7,696 nt of DNA from Wolbachia pipientis (GTDB taxonomy: Bacteria > Pseudomonadota > Alphaproteobacteria > Rickettsiales > Anaplasmataceae). The first letter of the stretch is position 1. The number at the start of each line of letters is the position of its first letter. This document shows, piece by piece, positions 1 through 5,130 of the stretch. The stretch lies in NCBI RefSeq assembly GCF_023661085.1, contig NZ_JAHDJT010000061.1:1-7696 (forward strand), given 5' to 3'. A program made the translations under genes and the position numbers. The notes beneath the pieces were generated by a model, which ran no database searches, had not been told where the DNA came from, and saw only the letters and a list, made by a program, of their open reading frames with translations.

Positions 1-6
1 CACCAC

Positions 7-69
7 GGGGCTTCTTTTGCTTTTTTTTCTCGTTTGGTAAATTTCTTAATATTTATAACTAAAACAGTT
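7..69. repeat. Left arm of a palindromic intergenic repeat (copy A of a dispersed family)
   Basis: This arm pairs imperfectly with 863-923. It opens with GGGGCTTCTTTTGC, answered by GCAAAAGAAACCCC on the right, and both arms share a TAAATTTCTTAA core (ttaagaaattta on the other side). The pairing continues more weakly through the CAGTT/AACTG ends. Read on the minus strand, 7-51 is almost the same as 7531-7573, so it is one copy of a family present elsewhere in the window. The palindrome is interrupted by the IS630 remnant at 87-844. The biological role is unknown; hairpin-forming intergenic repeats are common in Wolbachia, but I cannot assign a named family. Confidence 0.7.
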
Positions 70-83
70 TAAGAGATGTCGTC

Positions 84-103
84 CTATAGCTAACCGAAAT
101 AAG
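84..103 (+). repeat. IS630 left terminal inverted repeat
   Basis: The sequence CTATAGCTAACCGAAATAAG is the reverse complement of 828-847 except at two positions. It includes the flanking TA and the element's left tip. Confidence 0.85.
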
Positions 104-128
104 GTTTCCTCAAAGGAGTGTAAAAAGG

Positions 129-134
129 TATAAT
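129..134 (+). promoter_or_regulatory. Candidate -10 box of the transposase gene
   Basis: A perfect TATAAT lies 20 bp ahead of the first transposase ATG (155). The position expected for a -35 box (about 106-111, TTCCTC) is a poor match. An AAGG at 147-150 could act as a weak ribosome binding site. Position relative to the start codon is the main support. Confidence 0.35.
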
Positions 135-154
135 ACTGCTTTAATTAAGGTAGA

Positions 155-841
155 ATGATGCCAAAGCCATATAGTGAGGACCTGAGGGAACGAGTTTTAA
201 AAGTGGTTGACGAGAAAAAAATGACTATGGAAGAAGTAAGCAAGATGTTCAAAATTGATAGAAAAACTATAATTATCTAAAAAAATTAAACTATACATAT
301 AAAAAAAACTTTTCTTTATCAGGAAAGGAATGAAGAGAAACGCAAGGAGTTCATAAAAAAAAATAGAAGGAATAGAAAAAGGAAACTTGATATTCATAGA
401 TGAGTCTGGAGTAGAAGACAACAGATTTTATGGACATGGGTGGTCTCAAAAAGGCAAGAGGTTATAACCAGGGTTTAAAAGAAAGAGGGTAAGCATAGCC
501 CTAAATGAAGGAAAAGTTAAAGCACCCTGGGTAATTGAGGGCTACTGCAACAGCGAGATTTTTGATGCTTATGTAGAAAATATACTTGTTCCTATATTAA
601 AACCTGGGCAGACTATTGTTCTCGATAATGCAAGCTTTCACAAATCTGCAAGAACGAAAAATTTGATAGAAAATGTTAAATTTTGTTCTTGCCGCCATAC
701 TCACCGGATTTAAATCCGATTGAGAAATTCTGGTTTGCCATTAAGCATGCCATAAGAAAAGTGCTGCCAAGCTTTTGGCCCAATATTAATGCGGCTATTG
801 ATTTTGTCTTTCAGCACTCGGGGAAATCTTACTTTGGTTAG
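155..841 (+). pseudogene. IS630-family transposase, inactivated by deletion, frameshifts and stops
   Basis: Translation starts at tandem ATGs (155, 158) with MPKPYSEDLRERVLKVVDEK, the helix-turn-helix N-terminus typical of IS630 transposases in Wolbachia, and stops at 278-280 after IDRKTI. The linker and second DNA-binding part are mostly gone. The text resumes in another frame at about 277 (LNYTYKKNF), then shifts again around 331 (RNEEKRKEFIKK) and once more in the A-run near 355-363. From there the DDE catalytic region reads LIFIDESG (first Asp, 399-401), passes an in-frame TAA at 465-467, and continues to IVLDNASFHKS (second Asp). Near 681-691 the frame slips again; the last segment reads LPPYSPDLNPIEKFW (catalytic Glu region) and ends at TAG 839-841, which lies inside the right terminal repeat. 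All three acidic catalytic residues can still be read, but no single frame joins them. Confidence 0.9.
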
Positions 842-847
842 CTATAG
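828..847 (+). repeat. IS630 right terminal inverted repeat
   Basis: The sequence CTTACTTTGGTTAGCTATAG mirrors 84-103 with 18 of 20 matches. It contains the transposase stop codon and the right flanking TA at 845-846. Confidence 0.85.
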
Positions 848-862
848 CTACTTTTAAACCGC

Positions 863-1036
863 AACTGATCTAATTTTAAACGTTAAGAAATTTACTAAGC
901 AGACAAAAGGCAAAAGAAACCCCGCTAGCTAGTTATTCACTATCTATCTTTTAAATTGGCGTTTTTTATTGTCTTAAACGCTTTAACAAGCGCGTTTTAG
1001 CTTATATTAGGTAAAACCCTTGAAAGTTTATAAAGA
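863..1036 (+). repeat. Right palindrome arm and continuation of the dispersed repeat (copy B)
   Basis: Positions 863-923 are the arm opposite 7-69. The element then continues without a clear break: TTAAGAAATTTA at 883-894, GCAAAAGAAACCCC near 910-923, and TTGGCGTTTTTTATTG at 956 followed by TTAAACGCT. The same elements in the same order recur at 7532-7620 (TTAAGAAATTTA, GCAAAAGAAGCCC, TTGGCGTTTTTATG, TTTAAACGCT). The right boundary is uncertain; GTTTATAAAGACATG around 1025-1039 resembles the point where the partial copy at the window end is cut off. Between the IS element and the ORF at 997-1194 I see nothing else. Confidence 0.6.
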
Positions 1037-1194
1037 CATGAGGTGCACATAGTGCAAAAAATTAAACATAAGACGCCAACCGTGATACTTTCGTCGTTTA
1101 ATCTGCACAGACTGAAGATAAATAATAGCTTCAGTACTATGATAAGGGTATTGGCGAAGGTTGTCAAGTAGTTTTTTTTATTGAATGACGCCAT
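997..1194 (-). CDS. Small two-helix membrane protein, hypothetical (may be a repeat-borne ORF)
   Basis: The reading frame encodes 65 residues from ATG (1192-1194) to TAA. A GGAG (plus-strand 1203-1206) lies 8 nt ahead of the ATG, a good ribosome binding site for this genome. Two hydrophobic segments are visible, about residues 12-30 and 37-55, joined by a short polar loop with RLNDES; five cysteines lie in or next to them. I recognise no family. The 3' end lies inside the dispersed repeat copy B and the ORF is close to repeat-derived DNA, so it could be a chance frame carried by the repeat. The start-site signal and membrane pattern argue mildly for a real small protein. The tRNA gene upstream runs in the same direction, so read-through could supply a transcript. 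Confidence 0.35.
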   Translation of the reverse strand: MASFNKKNYLTTFANTLIIVLKLLFIFSLCRLNDESITVGVLCLIFCTMCTSCLYKLSRVLPNIS

Positions 1195-1299
1195 GGCTTT
1201 TTCTCCACTGTTGTCTTCCGTCCTTTGTATAGCAGAGATCAGTATAAGTATATATAAAGCCTACCAACGCTTATATTTCTGTAAAGCAAAAAATTTTAG
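1195..1299. other. Short spacer downstream of tRNA-His with a weak hairpin
   Basis: This is the 3' flank of the minus-strand tRNA. A hairpin can form from ATATAAAGC (1252-1260) and GCTTATAT (1269-1276), with one bulged base. On the minus strand, right after the tRNA's CCA, the DNA is T-rich (AAAATTTTTT at 1287-1296). Either could help end tRNA transcription, but neither is a convincing intrinsic terminator. Confidence 0.25.
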
Positions 1300-1376
1300 T
1301 GGGGCGAGCGACCAGGATCGAACTGGCGACATTCAGTACCACAAACTGATGCTCTACCAACTGAGCTACGCCCGCC
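1300..1376 (-). tRNA. tRNA-His (anticodon GTG)
   Basis: The minus strand folds into a complete cloverleaf. The acceptor stem GCGGGCG pairs with CGCTCGC (one G-U). The D-arm starts GCTC with AGTTGGTAGA in its loop. The anticodon stem TCAGT/ACTGA encloses the loop TTGTGGT, and the T-arm is GCCAG-TTCGATC-CTGGT. The anticodon GTG maps to plus-strand 1340-1342 and reads His codons CAC and CAT. An extra 5' G (position -1, plus 1376) faces C73 (plus 1303), the identity element read by histidyl-tRNA synthetase in canonical bacteria; some alphaproteobacterial clades lack this pair, but this gene has it. The bases after C73 are CCA (plus 1300-1302), so the 3' end appears encoded. The gene stands alone between ffh and the repeat region. 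Confidence 0.96.
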
Positions 1377-1378
1377 AA

Positions 1379-1440
1379 AGTACAAAATTTCTGATACATT
1401 AGCACAGAAAGTATAAAATTTCTAACATACCAGCGCAAAA
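1379..1440. repeat. Diverged tandem duplication, two 31-bp units, just upstream of tRNA-His
   Basis: The units 1379-1409 and 1410-1440 match at 23 of 31 positions without gaps (both begin AGTA, then AAAATTTCT). All eight differences are transitions. The duplication covers the expected tRNA-His promoter and leader region, so the promoter candidate below lies in the second unit, with a diverged counterpart in the first. Confidence 0.7.
1410..1438 (-). promoter_or_regulatory. Candidate promoter of tRNA-His
   Basis: On the minus strand TTGCGC (1433-1438) and TATACT (1410-1415) are separated by 17 bp, about 33 bp ahead of the tRNA. A better -35 sequence, TTGACT (1441-1446), is close by and could pair with TAGAAA at a 16-bp spacing. 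The exact boxes are uncertain. Confidence 0.4.
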
Positions 1441-1579
1441 AGTCAATTGACTATTTAAGTAGATTTTTTACTTCAAACTGTATTATAGTTATATGTAAAA
1501 TAGTGGGGTTTCTAAGATGTACAGCTCCACAATTCCTTCCTTGATGGTGTTTTTCTCACATTTTTTGGGACCAAACTCT

Positions 1580-2923
1580 CTACTTTCTGCTTAGCATATC
1601 CATCAAATCAGATTCTTTGAGTTTGCTGTGGTCAACTTTGCTGAACTTGTTTACCATCGCGCTCATTTGGTTATATTGCTTAACTAAGAGATTAACATCT
1701 GGTACACTCGTTCCAGAGCCTTTTGCAATTCTAAGCCTCCTCTTGCCATTTAGAATATCTGGATTTCGCCTTTCTTTTTCAGTCATCGAATTTATGATAG
1801 CTATATATTTTTTCACTTTGCTATCATCTGGCACTCCGCTACTTAGCTTTTTTGTAAACGAGCTTGGAATAAACTTTATTATATTGCTGATGCCATCCAT
1901 TTTATTCAGAGTTTTTAGCATTCCTACCAAATCATTCAGGTCAAATTTACCTTTTTTTACTTTCTTTTGCAGTTTATCGATTTCTTCCTGACCAACAATC
2001 TCGGCAGCTCTTTCAACCAACGAGACGACATCACCCATATCAAGTATCCTTTTTGCGATTCTATCTGGGTAAAAGTCATCGAGGTCACTTAGCTTTTCAC
2101 CACAAGCAATGAATTTAATTGGGCAGTTGGTTGTCATTTTCATAGAGAGAGCAGCACCACCACGTGCATCGCCATCAATACGAGTGAGAATAATGCCAGT
2201 CACACCTATTGTCTCATTGAATGATTTAGCAATGTTCACTGCATCCTGGCCGATCATCGCATCGGCTACTAAAATAACTTCTGCAGGTGAGGCTATTTCT
2301 TTCACCGCTTTCAACTCATTCATCATATTTTCGTCGATATGAAGCCTACCCGCGGTATCTAGTATCAATACATCATAGTTATCGTTCTTTGCTGCTGCCA
2401 TTGCCCTTTTTGTAATCGCAATAGGCTTTTCATCCATCGCTATAGGTAAGGTTTGTACGTCTATTTGCTTACCGAGTACCTCAAGCTGTTTCTGGGCAGC
2501 CGGCCTGTAAATATCCAAGGAGGCAAGCTTTACTTTTTTCTTTTGTTTTTTTAGCTTTAAGGCAAGCTTTCCTGAGGTGGTTGTTTTACCTGCACCTTGC
2601 AAGCCCACCATCATAATTATAGCAGGAGGTTTAACCGCGAGATTCAATTCACTTTTTTCTGGTCCAAGAATTGCAACCAAATTATCCTGCACAATCTTGA
2701 TTATCATTTGCGCTGGAGAAACACTTTTTATGACTTTTTCCCCTATGACCTTATCTTTAATGTCATTGATGAATTTTTTTGCAACTTCAAGCGAAACATC
2801 AGCTTCAATTAAGGCTATACGTATTTCACGCATAGCAAGGCTGAAGTCATCTTCGGAAATGATTGACTTTCCCCTGAGCTTGTTGAATACAGAATTTAAA
2901 CTCTCGGTCAATGACTTAAACAT
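1580..2923 (-). CDS. ffh: Signal recognition particle protein Ffh (SRP54)
   Basis: Ffh is the SRP GTPase that binds 4.5S RNA and signal sequences of nascent inner-membrane proteins, and docks ribosomes on the membrane through FtsY. At 447 residues the protein has family-typical length. The helical N domain is about 1-95. The G domain carries the P-loop GLQGAGKTT (107-115), DIYRPAA (137-143), DTAGR (189-193), TRID (247-250, alphaproteobacterial form of TKxD) and GDARGG (251-256). The M domain (about 321-447) has the RNA-binding helix RRLRIAKGSGTSV (395-407) and ends MDMLSRK. Its finger-loop region (about 344-366) has no methionine, unlike the Met-rich loop of E. coli Ffh. The ATG at 2921-2923 lies within the last codons of the upstream antiporter gene (16-nt overlap), with no clear Shine-Dalgarno site, so co-transcription and translational coupling are likely. 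No convincing terminator follows; TTTGGTCCCAAA (plus 1564-1575) is only a minimal stem. The identification is certain. Confidence 0.98.
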   Translation of the reverse strand: MFKSLTESLNSVFNKLRGKSIISEDDFSLAMREIRIALIEADVSLEVAKKFINDIKDKVIGEKVIKSVSPAQMIIKIVQDNLVAILGPEKSELNLAVKPPAIIMMVGLQGAGKTTTSGKLALKLKKQKKKVKLASLDIYRPAAQKQLEVLGKQIDVQTLPIAMDEKPIAITKRAMAAAKNDNYDVLILDTAGRLHIDENMMNELKAVKEIASPAEVILVADAMIGQDAVNIAKSFNETIGVTGIILTRIDGDARGGAALSMKMTTNCPIKFIACGEKLSDLDDFYPDRIAKRILDMGDVVSLVERAAEIVGQEEIDKLQKKVKKGKFDLNDLVGMLKTLNKMDGISNIIKFIPSSFTKKLSSGVPDDSKVKKYIAIINSMTEKERRNPDILNGKRRLRIAKGSGTSVPDVNLLVKQYNQMSAMVNKFSKVDHSKLKESDLMDMLSRK

Positions 2924-4467
2924 AACAGTACTAGTAGAACACTCATCAAAAAAAGAGAAGAAGCTGAGACGAAACTCACTGAGTTATAACTTAGCACTTC
3001 TTTAAGTTTAGCAGTATTATTAGAGTATAGACTGACAAGCAAATTAGTCAAGTTTTGCAGTGCACTAGCAGACATCTTTCTCATTTTGGAAACTAATTTA
3101 TTGAACAGTGAAACAACGTAGGGTATGAGAGCTCTGAAAATCCAGTCGATATCCATTTTAAAATTTATTCTCGGCAAAAATAACTTGCGTAAGGGGATAA
3201 ACAACAAGGTAGCACATAGTAATGAACTAAATTGCGACCAGATATTTTGTGTGTTATACGCAAGATTAAAAATCGCAGGTTTGTTGTAAATAGGTAAGTA
3301 AGGATTGCCAACAATCACGCATAAAAATGCTAAAATAACCATTGCTATTCCACCCCCTTCCTCTGCTGAAGGTTTCGACTTGCTTTTGGCAATAAATATG
3401 TAGTAAAGAAACTTAAGTCCCACGCTTAAATAAAGCAATAAATTCAGAATTTTGTGTAAGCTTTCGTACAATTCCAAATCAGTACCATTCATTTTAATTT
3501 CAGCTGCAATATATGATTTGCTAATAAATCCGGCAGTCCCAGGAAATGCAGCCATTGTGAGTATTGCGATCAAAGCATATATTCCTTCCACTGACATGAA
3601 TTTGCTTGCTCTATTAAAGCTTACCACTTTTGTCCGCAAGATAATCGTGTTGGCAACAGCAATGAGCAATAGTTGGTAAGCAATGGAAAAAATTATGTTG
3701 AGAGCAAGTAGTGGTACAGCATTTTCCAAGCGGCTAAGCAAGCTCCCTGTCATAATTAGTATGCCCATTTGCCCTACAACATTGTAGGCTAAAAACCTAC
3801 GGATGTTTTGTTCAAGGGAAGAAAATATAATACCATAAATAGCAGTGATAGTGCCCAAGAATGCTAATATTTCAGCATAATCTTGCCAAAGGTTGTAAGT
3901 ATGCAGGAGTGCTACTAAAAAAGAAACCTTGGTAGTAAATAGGGAAAGGTATGATGCACCGTGTAATGATGCAGCAGGATATGTATCAACAACCCAGAAT
4001 GAAAAAGGAAAACAGGCGCAATTTATTAATAGGCCTATGATTATTAGATTAGAACTTTGAGTTGCTAACCCTGCTGTTAGTATAACCCCAACAAAAAAGT
4101 GTACACAAGCATACCTTACTGCAGGTCCATTATCTTTGCTGCCGGCTGCGATAATAAAAGATGCGCTGATGGCCATTAATTCACAGAATATCACAGCCAA
4201 CAATATCTGCTTAGATAATATTGCACACAATGAACTGATAGTATAAGCAAAAAAAGATAGCATTTCCGAAAAGCTTAAATTTTTTGCTGGGAGAACAATT
4301 AGAAATGCAGCTAATAAAAAAGATATCAATATGGTGCGAAAAGATAAATCAAAATTTAGAACAGGATAAGACCAATTCAATGTGGTATCCAAATTCTCAG
4401 GTAACTTTAGTGCTACAATTACTAATATAGATAGCAGAAATAACAGCGAAAATTTATAAGGTTGCAC
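2908..4467 (-). CDS. Proton-conducting antiporter subunit, MrpD/MnhD-like (NuoN superfamily)
   Basis: This is a 519-residue polytopic inner-membrane protein with about 14 hydrophobic segments, related to the antiporter-like subunits of Mrp Na+/H+ antiporters and complex I. Superfamily charges are in place: a Glu in an early helix (E96, in FCELMAISAS), a Lys in the TM7 region (K180, LFTTK), RRFLAYN (223-229), matching the LKRxLAY motif, and a Lys in FPGTAGFISK (K317). GLKFLYYIF (350-358) and DIDWIFR (439-445) recall alphaproteobacterial MrpD-type proteins more than NuoN. The likely role is cation/proton exchange or proton conduction. The start is GTG (4465-4467); an in-frame TAA lies three codons upstream and no good ribosome binding site is seen. 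The next in-frame Met is residue 69, so GTG is preferred. No other Mrp or Nuo subunits are adjacent; the downstream partner is ffh, overlapped by 16 nt. The family is secure; the exact subunit name and ion are inferred. Confidence 0.88.
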   Translation of the reverse strand: MQPYKFSLLFLLSILVIVALKLPENLDTTLNWSYPVLNFDLSFRTILISFLLAAFLIVLPAKNLSFSEMLSFFAYTISSLCAILSKQILLAVIFCELMAISASFIIAAGSKDNGPAVRYACVHFFVGVILTAGLATQSSNLIIIGLLINCACFPFSFWVVDTYPAASLHGASYLSLFTTKVSFLVALLHTYNLWQDYAEILAFLGTITAIYGIIFSSLEQNIRRFLAYNVVGQMGILIMTGSLLSRLENAVPLLALNIIFSIAYQLLLIAVANTIILRTKVVSFNRASKFMSVEGIYALIAILTMAAFPGTAGFISKSYIAAEIKMNGTDLELYESLHKILNLLLYLSVGLKFLYYIFIAKSKSKPSAEEGGGIAMVILAFLCVIVGNPYLPIYNKPAIFNLAYNTQNIWSQFSSLLCATLLFIPLRKLFLPRINFKMDIDWIFRALIPYVVSLFNKLVSKMRKMSASALQNLTNLLVSLYSNNTAKLKEVLSYNSVSFVSASSLFLMSVLLVLLCLSH

Positions 4468-4490
4468 GACAATTTAAGTCAATATAGTTT

Positions 4491-4519
4491 ATACTATCTC
4501 AATGAATAAATAAAATCAA
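4491..4519 (-). promoter_or_regulatory. Candidate promoter for the antiporter-ffh unit
   Basis: On the minus strand TTGATT (4514-4519) is followed after exactly 17 bp by TAGTAT (4491-4496). Transcription would begin about 15-20 nt ahead of the GTG start at 4467, giving a very short leader. That fits the absence of a clear ribosome binding site. Confidence 0.4.
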
Positions 4520-4590
4520 TTTGCATGTATTAACCACTAATTAAACTAATTATCATATAATTGTATCAGGGTTAGGGGGTTACAGGAAAC

Positions 4591-4623
4591 CGGTCAGATT
4601 AGGTTTTTAATCTAACCTGACCG
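4591..4623. repeat. Inverted repeat, 12-bp arms
   Basis: CGGTCAGATTAG (4591-4602) and CTAACCTGACCG (4612-4623) pair at 11 of 12 positions across a 9-nt loop. The one mismatch (A-C) becomes a G-U pair when transcribed on the minus strand. No T-run follows in either direction, so it is not a standard intrinsic terminator. It lies about 120 bp upstream of the antiporter start. Confidence 0.7.
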
Positions 4624-4676
4624 ATAGCTTTAATAGTGAGGTAAGCCTTAATATAACACGTCCAATTTATAGTACT

Positions 4677-4716
4677 ACATTCGTGCACAATCTATTTGAA
4701 ATTTGTGCACGAGTGT
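4677..4716. repeat. Inverted repeat, 14-bp arms around GTGCAC
   Basis: TCGTGCACAA (4681-4690) and TTGTGCACGA (4703-4712) are perfect reverse complements 12 nt apart. The stem extends outward by four more pairs, one of them T-G, to 4677 and 4716. Each arm contains the palindrome GTGCAC, so the site could be a protein-binding pair or a hairpin. Confidence 0.72.
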
Positions 4717-4804
4717 TAGTAAATTATTTACTTTTTGAAATAAAGTTCAGCATTAATTTTTTACGGTTAGTATAAAAATAGTTATTTCCTTATTTTATAT
4801 TACC

Positions 4805-4859
4805 ATGCTAAAATAGCTATTATAGCATAAGGTTATTAATAATATGTATATTTTAGCAT
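4805..4859. repeat. Inverted repeat, 11-bp arms, with nested TAGCA/TGCTA motifs
   Basis: ATGCTAAAATA (4805-4815) and TATTTTAGCAT (4849-4859) are perfect reverse complements separated by 33 nt. A further TATAGCAT at 4820-4827 gives an alternative partner for the left arm, so two hairpins compete. Confidence 0.6.
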
Positions 4860-5024
4860 ATTAGATGAAGATTCAGTCTGGCAGTCTAGCATCATCCAAG
4901 TAGCTGGCATCCAAGAAATTTTGCTTGTAAGTAAGCGCGCTGAGTTAGTGAACGTAAAAGTAGCGAATCTTGTGTTACGCTGGCTAAGTTTTCCCACATT
5001 ATACGGTTTTTTGAATCATTGGCT

Positions 5025-5048
5025 AGTTACATTTACTGTTATGTAACT
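5025..5048. repeat. Inverted repeat AGTTACAT/ATGTAACT, possible operator
   Basis: Perfect 8-bp arms (5025-5032, 5041-5048) flank an 8-nt spacer. The right arm ends 19 bp before the -35 box of the promoter candidate at 5068-5096. A regulator site for the 289-residue protein gene is possible, but only the position suggests it. Confidence 0.5.
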
Positions 5049-5067
5049 TAATAATTAAATATTTTTA

Positions 5068-5096
5068 TTGATTTATTAACTATTTTTGTGTATTAT
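5068..5096 (+). promoter_or_regulatory. Candidate promoter of the 289-residue protein gene
   Basis: TTGATT (5068-5073) and TATTAT (5091-5096) are 17 bp apart. The predicted transcript start, around 5103, leaves about 28 nt before the ATG at 5131. This layout also rules against the TTG start at 5086, which would fall inside the promoter spacer. Confidence 0.5.
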
Positions 5097-5130
5097 TATA
5101 TTATTGATAGTTTATATCAAAACATTAGTA

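Larger units (their letters stand above)
87..844 (+). mobile_element. Degenerate IS630-family insertion sequence, internally deleted
   Basis: The boundaries come from terminal inverted repeats: 84-103 and 828-847 are reverse complements at 18 of 20 positions. The element proper starts with TAGCTAACC and ends with GGTTAGCTA. It is flanked by TA at 85-86 and 845-846, which matches the TA target duplication known for the IS630/Tc1/mariner superfamily. Inside is one broken transposase gene with DDE-type motifs. About 758 bp remain, shorter than a full-length IS630-type element (usually about 1.1 kb), because the middle of the N-terminal half is missing. It has inserted close to the centre of the palindromic repeat whose arms are 7-69 and 863-923. 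It is almost certainly unable to transpose by itself, although the ends could still be recognised by a transposase supplied in trans. Confidence 0.88.
1377..1579. other. Spacer between ffh and tRNA-His
   Basis: About 200 bp hold the tandem duplication and tRNA promoter candidates described separately, and the 3' flank of ffh. No ORF of interest and no strong terminator is visible. Confidence 0.5.
4520..5067. other. Non-coding, very AT-rich intergenic region with four inverted repeats
   Basis: No credible ORF is seen on either strand. The region separates two divergent units and holds inverted repeats at 4591-4623, 4677-4716, 4805-4859 and 5025-5048 (listed separately). The stretch at about 4882-4922 contains CATCATCCAAGTAGCTGGCA followed by TCCAAGAAATTTTGC. 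This resembles the degenerate CATCC...TCCAGG-type intergenic repeats seen in Wolbachia, but I can only suggest that relation. Confidence 0.55.

Noticed and set aside
197..421. Minus-strand frame of 74 codons inside the IS element
   Set aside because: It is antisense to the transposase remnant, is Phe/Leu-rich because of A-runs on the other strand, and has no start-site signal.
1181..1402. Plus-strand frame of 73 codons with a GASDQDRTGD-like stretch
   Set aside because: It runs antisense through the tRNA-His gene; this peptide is a familiar artefact of translating a tRNA's complementary strand.
1564..1575. Possible terminator TTTGGTCCCAAA after ffh
   Set aside because: The stem is four or five A/T-rich pairs with a very small loop and an A-run, not a T-run, on the transcribed strand.
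1617..3005. Plus-strand frames of 71-142 codons opposite ffh
   Set aside because: They are antisense to a strongly conserved gene, and have no ribosome binding sites or recognisable domains.
3452..3679. Plus-strand frame of 75 codons opposite the antiporter gene
   Set aside because: Shadow frame without start signals; the minus strand encodes the conserved membrane protein.
2908..4467. Antiporter-like gene as NuoN of complex I
   Set aside because: GLKFLYYIF and DIDWIFR recall alphaproteobacterial MrpD-type proteins, and no nuo genes are adjacent. A phylogeny would settle this; NuoN is not fully excluded.
4591..5048. CRISPR array or riboswitch in the inverted-repeat-rich intergenic region
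   Set aside because: The hairpins are different in sequence and irregularly spaced, with no repeat-spacer pattern, and no known riboswitch core is recognisable.
5086..5130. TTG start adding a hydrophobic 15-residue N-terminus to the 289-residue protein
   Set aside because: The codons overlap the spacer and -10 box of a well-spaced promoter candidate; the hydrophobic residues come from AT-rich DNA, and ATG 5131 gives a normal soluble start.
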